The translations under genes and the position numbers were made by a program. Below, in pieces: positions 59,325 through 64,000 of a stretch of DNA of 64,000 nucleotides (its first letter is position 1; every line of letters starts with the position of its first letter). The notes beneath the pieces are model-generated. The model searched no databases. It was not told where the DNA came from and was given only the letters and a program-made list of their open reading frames with translations. The stretch is from Bernardetia sp. ABR2-2B (GTDB taxonomy: Bacteria; Bacteroidota; Bacteroidia; Cytophagales; Bernardetiaceae), in assembly GCF_037126435.1 (NCBI RefSeq), contig NZ_CP147020.1:558001-622000 (forward strand). The letters run 5' to 3'.

Positions 59325-59510
59325 ATGGCAAACGGTGTGAAGGCGTTTATCGAAGAGAATCTAACTGTAAAGCAAAAAAGAGAGTTTTTGCAATACGATA
59401 TAGATGGATTTAAAGATGTTCAAAAAGGATATAAAAAAGGAGGTATTGCCTTCAATTTATTCCAAAAACGGATACAGGAAAAACAAAAAGAATTAGACGA
59501 ATTAGAATAA
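59325..59510 (+). CDS. Small charged protein, unknown
   Basis: The 61-residue protein (ANGVKAFIEENLTVKQKREF...) is helical and charged. The leader CAACTAAA...AAAATTATG just upstream resembles that of E1 genes and supports the start. No family is recognised. Confidence 0.5.
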   Translation: MANGVKAFIEENLTVKQKREFLQYDIDGFKDVQKGYKKGGIAFNLFQKRIQEKQKELDELE

Positions 59511-59593
59511 GCAGGTAGTAAGGTGTGTAAGTTTTTAAAAAGGTAGATAAATTCTATCTGCCTTTTTTTTCTCAACTCTAAATTTATTTTTTT

Positions 59594-59989
59594 ATGATCC
59601 GTGGATACCACCAGATGAAAATGCGCCAAGATTTGGATTTGCGATTTCGTGATTACAAACAAGACTGGGAGCATAAAGACAAAATAGAAATAGGCTCATT
59701 CATTCCTCAAATAGAAATTGATGAGATTGAAACTAGATTGCTTTGTCAGATGTGCGATCACGCTATCAAGCTGAATATATTTCAAACTGAAATAGTACAA
59801 GAAATTGAGGGTTTAAAAACTTTACTTTCTTCTAAACTACAAAGGTTTCAAGATTCTGAAAAAATGGAGAGCTGCGAAACTATCTTAGATAAAGAAGAGC
59901 AGTTAGAAACAATAATTTTCATTCTTGTAGCCTCAAGAAGCGAAATTATTCAAACTCAAAAAAATAAAGGGCAAATAACCTTTTTTTAA
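59594..59989 (+). CDS. Unknown early protein
   Basis: The 131-residue protein is helical and charged (DEIETRLLCQMCDHAIKLNI, EGLKTLLSSKLQRFQDSEKM) and ends in QKNKGQITFF. No membrane span is seen. The hydrophobic ITFF end resembles short peptides that bind a sliding clamp or single-strand binding partner, which is only suggestive. Confidence 0.5.
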   Translation: MIRGYHQMKMRQDLDLRFRDYKQDWEHKDKIEIGSFIPQIEIDEIETRLLCQMCDHAIKLNIFQTEIVQEIEGLKTLLSSKLQRFQDSEKMESCETILDKEEQLETIIFILVASRSEIIQTQKNKGQITFF

Positions 59990-60013
59990 TTCACAACTAA
60001 ACTAACTACTGTT

Positions 60014-60160
60014 ATGCTATTACTAAGCGAATTTTTGGAGCTGAGAGAGTTTCTCTTATACCCAAGCTTTTATGAAAAATGGTCTGTTGCAGACTTGTTT
60101 TTTATCGTGGTCTGTTCTTGCTGCATCGCTTTTATAATAAGAGCAATACGCAAGAAATAA
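60014..60160 (+). CDS. 48-residue single-span membrane protein
   Basis: ATG at 60014 opens a 48-codon frame after the leader CACAACTAAACTAACTACTG. The product has an acidic amphipathic start (LLLSEFLELREFLLYPSFYE) and one membrane span (VADLFFIVVCSCCIAFIIRA). It corresponds in size to the small membrane protein at 16188 in E1. Function unknown. Confidence 0.45.
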   Translation: MLLLSEFLELREFLLYPSFYEKWSVADLFFIVVCSCCIAFIIRAIRKK

Positions 60161-60247
60161 AAAAAGCCTATCAATAGTGTGAAGCTAGATAGGCTAATTA
60201 TTCATCAATGCTCTTACGAGCAAATCCAAATGTAACAGAACAAAGAT

Positions 60248-60505
60248 ATGGAAATTCACCCAAAACTACAACTATTTCTTATGCTATTTGGAGCAATACA
60301 TATTTTATTTTATGCAGTTTTTTATACTTGGTGGTTGCTATCAGGGCTGTATAAAAGTGTATTTGCACGAAGCAAAAAGAAACTTTCTTTTAGAAGTTTT
60401 TTAGCTAAAAGAATAGCTCCTACACCAAGGCGCAGAAAAAGAAATTCAAAACCTAAAACGCAACCTACAAAAGTTGTACAGCTAGGGAGGAGCAAGGCAG
60501 TATGA
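60248..60505 (+). CDS. Membrane protein with basic tail
   Basis: The 85-residue protein has one span (FLMLFGAIHILFYAVFYTWW) and a strongly basic C-terminal half (KRIAPTPRRRKRNSKPKTQP). It overlaps the next gene by four bases. A membrane anchor with a basic cytoplasmic tail could bind DNA. No family is recognised. Confidence 0.5.
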   Translation: MEIHPKLQLFLMLFGAIHILFYAVFYTWWLLSGLYKSVFARSKKKLSFRSFLAKRIAPTPRRRKRNSKPKTQPTKVVQLGRSKAV

Positions 60506-61455
60506 ACAACCCAAAACCTCAAACTCAAATCCCAGTAGTTCAAAAAATAGAACTAAAAGAAAGTTTTTTAAACAACTGGATAGATTCAATTTCGAACCAC
60601 GTAGGCACAAACTCGGTGTTACTAGGATTTATAGTTAGGCTAATCTTGTTTTTTGTTGTCGCAAGTTTGATAATAAAAATCTTTTGGGAAGATTATCCTT
60701 GGCTTGCAGGAGGAATTGTCGCACTTATATTTTTTGCAGATGTAGGATTCACTTTGTCAGCTTTAATGGCTGCCAAATTTTACAACTCAAGAGTAATGCT
60801 ATATGCTAGGATTTTCTTTGGAATATCTGTATTTGGGTTATTTTTTATCTGTTGGAAACTGTACGATTTTACAGATTCATTTTACCCATCAGATAGCAAC
60901 CCAGAAACAGAATATCTTAAATATTCTCTAAATGCGATATTCTTTACATCGGCTATTTTAGCTTTCCTTTTTACAGAAGGGGGAGCGTATATGATTTTCT
61001 CTCTGACTTCCAAAGAAAAGCCGAAACACGAAACAAGCGAAACACGAAACACCGAAACAGGCGAGAAACAGGCTGAAAACGATGTTTCGGGAGAATCCGA
61101 AGAAACACAGGGCAAAATTGAAGATATGCCTTTGCCAAATAAAATTTCAAAAACTGAAGAAAATAAATTCTCAATAAATGATGAATTGCCAAAAGACTTA
61201 ACTGGATATAAAGGTAATGCACGAGCGCACGCCAGTAAAATGCGAAGATTTTTAGAAAAAGGCGAGTACAGAAACGCACGTAAATCCGAAGTTTGGGCAG
61301 ACTATTATAGTGCGATTGTCGCAATAATAGAAGAAGAGGAAGGTAAAAATAAAACTTCTTGGACAGTCTATCCAAATGGTTCTTTGCAAGTAGAGTCAGA
61401 ACCAAAAAAAGAAACAAACGGACATAAACTTGAACCCGAATTTTTTAATCAATGA
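60502..61455 (+). CDS. Polytopic membrane protein of the E2 early region
   Basis: The 317-residue protein has about five spans in residues 33-165 (LGFIVRLILFFVVASLIIKI, GIVALIFFADVGFTLSALMA), followed by an acidic linker and a helical C-terminal domain (NARAHASKMRRFLEKGEYRN). It matches the general layout and place of the E1 membrane protein at 17982, but lacks a zinc ribbon. It overlaps its neighbours by four bases on each side. Function is unknown. Confidence 0.55.
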   Translation: MNNPKPQTQIPVVQKIELKESFLNNWIDSISNHVGTNSVLLGFIVRLILFFVVASLIIKIFWEDYPWLAGGIVALIFFADVGFTLSALMAAKFYNSRVMLYARIFFGISVFGLFFICWKLYDFTDSFYPSDSNPETEYLKYSLNAIFFTSAILAFLFTEGGAYMIFSLTSKEKPKHETSETRNTETGEKQAENDVSGESEETQGKIEDMPLPNKISKTEENKFSINDELPKDLTGYKGNARAHASKMRRFLEKGEYRNARKSEVWADYYSAIVAIIEEEEGKNKTSWTVYPNGSLQVESEPKKETNGHKLEPEFFNQ

Positions 61456-61700
61456 TGCCACAACAACAACAACAGGCGACTGACTTACAGAGCCTAAGAA
61501 CATTAGTTTTTGCTTCAATGCTTCTTTTATTATGTCTTGCTTTCTTTATGTCAGGATTGTATATATCAAATACAGACTTTAGAAGTAAAGAAGAGCTACA
61601 AGCGAATGCAAATTTCGTTAAACAAGAAGAGCAAAGTAACTGGAGTGTAGATTTCAGTTTGCTTAATCTGAAAATAAAGAAAGGAGGAAGTGATGAGTAG
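61452..61700 (+). CDS. Single-span membrane protein
   Basis: The 82-residue protein begins with a Gln-rich stretch (MMPQQQQQATDLQ), has one membrane span (TLVFASMLLLLCLAFFMSGL) and a polar C-terminal region ending in KIKKGGSDE. It overlaps the genes on both sides. No family is recognised. Confidence 0.5.
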   Translation: MMPQQQQQATDLQSLRTLVFASMLLLLCLAFFMSGLYISNTDFRSKEELQANANFVKQEEQSNWSVDFSLLNLKIKKGGSDE

Positions 61701-62352
61701 TGTCATAACAGGTTATTTGCGACACGTGAATAATAGTCGTGGAGAACTAACAGCTACATTCACAACTGATTTATCGAAACCAGCTTATCAATATGAATTT
61801 TATTTACTCTTTCCTGAAAAGGAAAAAGAAATGAATAGTTCTGAATACGCTCAACGCTTTGCAGTATATCAAAATTTTGCAAATCATCATACAAAAATAT
61901 CAGTCACTTACGAGCCTCCTAAAAGATTTACAAGTTCAGGTGTTCCAATAGTAGAAGTAACATCTATCAAGGAATACAAGCAAATAAAAAGAGAAAAAGC
62001 AGAAGAGATTCTAAAAGAGAGCTTTAAATCTAAAAAAATATCCACACTTTCAGCTCTACACTTAGAAGCTAAAGAGCGCATTGCAGTCATAGAAGCAGCC
62101 GAACAAGCTGAAAAGAATTGGTTGCTTAATATTTCTGGACACGCAGGAGAAAAAAGTTGTTTTTGGAAACATGAGTACACTAAAATAGCTATATATGATT
62201 TTCAGATACTATGTTCAAAACCTGTTATTTTTTGTGAAAAGACAAGAGAAGACCTCTATAAAAAAATAATAGAATACGGAGAAATGAAACGACAAGCAAC
62301 TGCAAAGCAATCATTACTCTGTAAAAAATATAAGGAGGAGAATGATGAGTGA
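61690..62352 (+). CDS. TGYL-domain protein of E2
   Basis: The 220-residue protein opens with VITGYLRHVNNSRGELTATF and has VPIVEVTSIKEYKQIK near residue 95, matching the E1 protein at 16928 over its C-terminal domain. Here the domain is N-terminal and followed by a helical region (residues 100-220) with a Cys/His-containing segment (HAGEKSCFWKHEYTK). It overlaps the initiator-like gene by 11 bases, which strengthens a role in replication. Confidence 0.55.
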   Translation: MMSSVITGYLRHVNNSRGELTATFTTDLSKPAYQYEFYLLFPEKEKEMNSSEYAQRFAVYQNFANHHTKISVTYEPPKRFTSSGVPIVEVTSIKEYKQIKREKAEEILKESFKSKKISTLSALHLEAKERIAVIEAAEQAEKNWLLNISGHAGEKSCFWKHEYTKIAIYDFQILCSKPVIFCEKTREDLYKKIIEYGEMKRQATAKQSLLCKKYKEENDE

Positions 62353-62848
62353 AGCTGCACAAGCTCCACAGGAGCAACCAAAGAAAGAACCTTACACCTA
62401 TTACGATTCAGCTAAAACGCTGCATAATGTAGAAATGTATTTGAGAAAATACAACGAAGATAAGGACTTGAAAGAACAGATAAGAGCATCAAGAGTGCCT
62501 ATTCTGCTGCGTATTTACAGACTTGCAATTTTGAAACACAATAAAAAAAGCAAAGACGTAAAAACGATTACAACGCAACGAAGAGACGATGAAGGCAATT
62601 CCTATACATTCAAAACATTAGGATTTGTTACAAAAGAGCAAAGCATAGCGACACATTTACAATGCAATCCAAAGACTATACAGCGTAGTCTAAAAGTCTT
62701 GACAGGAGAAGTAGCCAAAAGGGCTAACGTAGCACCTCCTGCATTATTAGAGCGTTTTGAGACAAGTTGCTACGGACTAACACTGCTGTTAAACCCTGCC
62801 TTCTTAGTGCCTTCAGGGCGTAAGGAGAAGGATTTAGAGAGTGTTTAA
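62342..62848 (+). CDS. Winged-helix replication-initiator-like protein of E2
   Basis: The 168-residue protein has a helical start (YDSAKTLHNVEMYLRKYNED) and a helix-turn-helix block (FVTKEQSIATHLQCNPKTIQ) followed by a wing and a hydrophobic LTLLLNPAFLVPSG end. The layout parallels NQSLATQRGVKSEKTMRNHI in the E1 initiator. It is shorter than the E1 protein. Its gene is followed by 450 noncoding bases rich in palindromes, as expected for an origin. The assignment rests on pattern and context. Confidence 0.5.
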   Translation: MMSEAAQAPQEQPKKEPYTYYDSAKTLHNVEMYLRKYNEDKDLKEQIRASRVPILLRIYRLAILKHNKKSKDVKTITTQRRDDEGNSYTFKTLGFVTKEQSIATHLQCNPKTIQRSLKVLTGEVAKRANVAPPALLERFETSCYGLTLLLNPAFLVPSGRKEKDLESV

Positions 62849-63297
62849 GGCTTAAATTTGACGTACCACGAACCCCAAGCAGACCGACAGAAAAAACAAA
62901 ATACTTCAAAACGGTACTGCTTTACTATGCACTTTGTTTAAGGGTATTAGGGACAAAATGTCCACCCTTTTACCAGTATTTATATAGAATTTATCTAGAC
63001 TATTTAAAAGCTATTTAAATGCTATGTAAATAGCTTTTAAATAGCTTTTAAATTTCTGTTGTAAATCCCCTTATTTTTCCAAGCCTTTGCAGATAGTGAA
63101 CTTTGTTTTAAAAAGTTATTTAATCACAAAGCAAAAAAAATACGGTAAACAGAAATTACTTAGTAAAATAGGCGGGGGAGGGCGTGGCGCAAAAAAAAAT
63201 CCTTCAACACGGAAGGATTAAAAATTTTTTTTCTGCAATAGGTTGATCGGATTTGACAAAGGGTAAGTCGCACCGACAACACAAACATACAAAAATT
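62849..63297. other. E2 noncoding tract with palindromes, candidate origin
   Basis: No gene is supported. It holds GGACAAAATGTCC (62951-62963), AAAAGCTATTTA (63006-63017) with two inverted copies TAAATAGCTTTT (63027-63038 and 63038-63049), and an unusual GC-rich island GGCGGGGGAGGGCGTGGCGC at 63171-63190 in otherwise AT-rich DNA. E1 has a similar tract at 21543-22065. Confidence 0.5.
63198..63219 (+). terminator. Hairpin with T-run in the E2 noncoding tract
   Basis: AATCCTTC and GAAGGATT pair around AACACG, with an A-run before and eight T shortly after. It lies just right of the GC-rich island. Confidence 0.65.
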
Positions 63298-64000
63298 ATG
63301 AATACTAGTCAAGTAGAATCACTAAAAGAATTTGAATTTAAAGGCAAAATAAGAGACGCATTTTTAGTAGAAGGTCGTATAGTTTGGTTTTTACAATCGT
63401 ACCCAGACTTTCTTACTGTCAATAAGGATTTTTATGGCAGCGATGAAAAAGATAACGCAAAACGTATGTTTTGGCTTAAATGCAAAAAGATACAGCGTGA
63501 GAATAACTTCAGATGTGTAATTGGCAAAAACAAAAAGCCAATTTGGAAAAATGGAAAAGCTCAAATTTCGGATGTTCCTTGTAAGTGGGAAATTATAATA
63601 TATATCCGTGAGCTTGATTACCCAATAAAGTTTTGTAAAAATTTCTTTGACCACGATAGCTTGAGAACGATTCAGGATTTTTTGGTCAAAGAAATTTTTG
63701 GGCGTATTAATCCAAACGGTCAAATCAAAAGACAGAGACCAGATCAAACATTTGTAAAAGCTCTTATCTTTGACAGAGAAACCGATGAAAATGTTTTTCA
63801 ATATCCTGCGCCTGGTATTATGATTCTTGATGTAGAAGAAAGTAGAAAAGAATTGCTACGAGTGTGTAAGCACTTCAAAGAAAAAAAATCGTTTCCTCCA
63901 CAGGAGCATTACAGTTTGCCTGATTTGAGTGAGCAGGAGTTCAAGGCAACTCCAAAGATTTTCAAAGAAGATACGACAGATTACAGCACTATATTTCTAC
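63298..64000 (+). CDS. Backbone protein of E2, 3' end outside the window
   Basis: ATG at 63298, preceded by AAAATT, opens a frame that stays open for 234 codons to the window edge. VPCKWEIIIYIRELDY (about residue 96) and VKALIFDRETDENVFQY match the protein at 22066 in E1, which holds the same position after the noncoding tract. No catalytic motif is evident. The function is unknown, but the conserved position points to a core role in the element's cycle. Confidence 0.65.
   Translation, partial: MNTSQVESLKEFEFKGKIRDAFLVEGRIVWFLQSYPDFLTVNKDFYGSDEKDNAKRMFWLKCKKIQRENNFRCVIGKNKKPIWKNGKAQISDVPCKWEIIIYIRELDYPIKFCKNFFDHDSLRTIQDFLVKEIFGRINPNGQIKRQRPDQTFVKALIFDRETDENVFQYPAPGIMILDVEESRKELLRVCKHFKEKKSFPPQEHYSLPDLSEQEFKATPKIFKEDTTDYSTIFL

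Larger units (their letters stand above)
57129..64000. mobile_element. Second tandem element E2, left arm (continues beyond window)
   Basis: Right of the att core the gene order of the E1 left arm reappears with diverged proteins: repressor on the minus strand, divergent promoter and small early genes, membrane protein, TGYL protein, replication-initiator-like protein, noncoding tract, and the conserved downstream gene. At least three protein pairs are visibly homologous to E1. The right end, integrase and third att copy must lie outside the window. Confidence 0.7.

Overview
The window is an AT-rich stretch of a Bacteroidota chromosome, most likely a marine Cytophagales-type bacterium. The grounds are the gene content (sodium/solute symporter with its DUF4212 partner, a two-lipoyl pyruvate dehydrogenase E2), lipoprotein signals, promoters of the TAnnTTTG type and the near absence of purine-rich ribosome binding sites. 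Genus-level assignment is inference.

Bases 1-13.4 kb are ordinary host genes built around acetate and pyruvate use: a DMT transporter, a symporter-histidine kinase fusion with a stand-alone receiver, an acetate-type symporter plus small subunit, an outer-membrane porin, a four-helix-bundle protein, a zinc-ribbon/HTH protein, acetyl-CoA synthetase and pyruvate dehydrogenase E2. Several AT-rich imperfect palindromes sit between these genes.

Bases 13,931-57,128 are an integrated element (E1) bounded by a 15-bp direct repeat, with a tyrosine recombinase just inside the right end. Its left arm (14.0-22.6 kb) carries a repressor with a divergent operator/promoter, many small early genes, two tRNA-like cloverleaves, a membrane protein, an array of GTAACGG iterons and a replication-initiator-like protein. 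A cargo block (22.8-33.6 kb) holds a type I restriction-modification operon with a toxin-antitoxin-SecB-like module between hsdS and hsdR, several membrane or lipoproteins and an ECF sigma factor. The right arm (34.3-55.6 kb) is a long one-direction operon that looks like a virion module but has no terminase, portal, tail or tape-measure gene. It encodes protamine-like Arg/Lys-rich proteins, an Asp-rich protein, three peptidoglycan-active proteins, a transglutaminase-fold cysteine protease domain, a candidate capsid protein followed by a very strong terminator, paralogous small beta proteins, many single-span membrane proteins, an adenine methyltransferase, a 1419-residue SNF2 helicase, a membrane-anchored RecA/RadA-like ATPase and spike proteins. 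Short hydrophobic-x-Gly motifs (LNG, LSG, LDG, LEG) recur in many of these proteins. My best reading is an undescribed tailless, probably membrane-containing temperate virus.

From 57.1 kb to the window end a second, diverged relative (E2) is integrated in tandem at the same site. It shows the same left-arm logic (154-residue repressor, divergent promoter, small early genes, membrane protein, TGYL protein, replication-initiator-like protein, long noncoding tract, conserved downstream gene) and runs out of the window.
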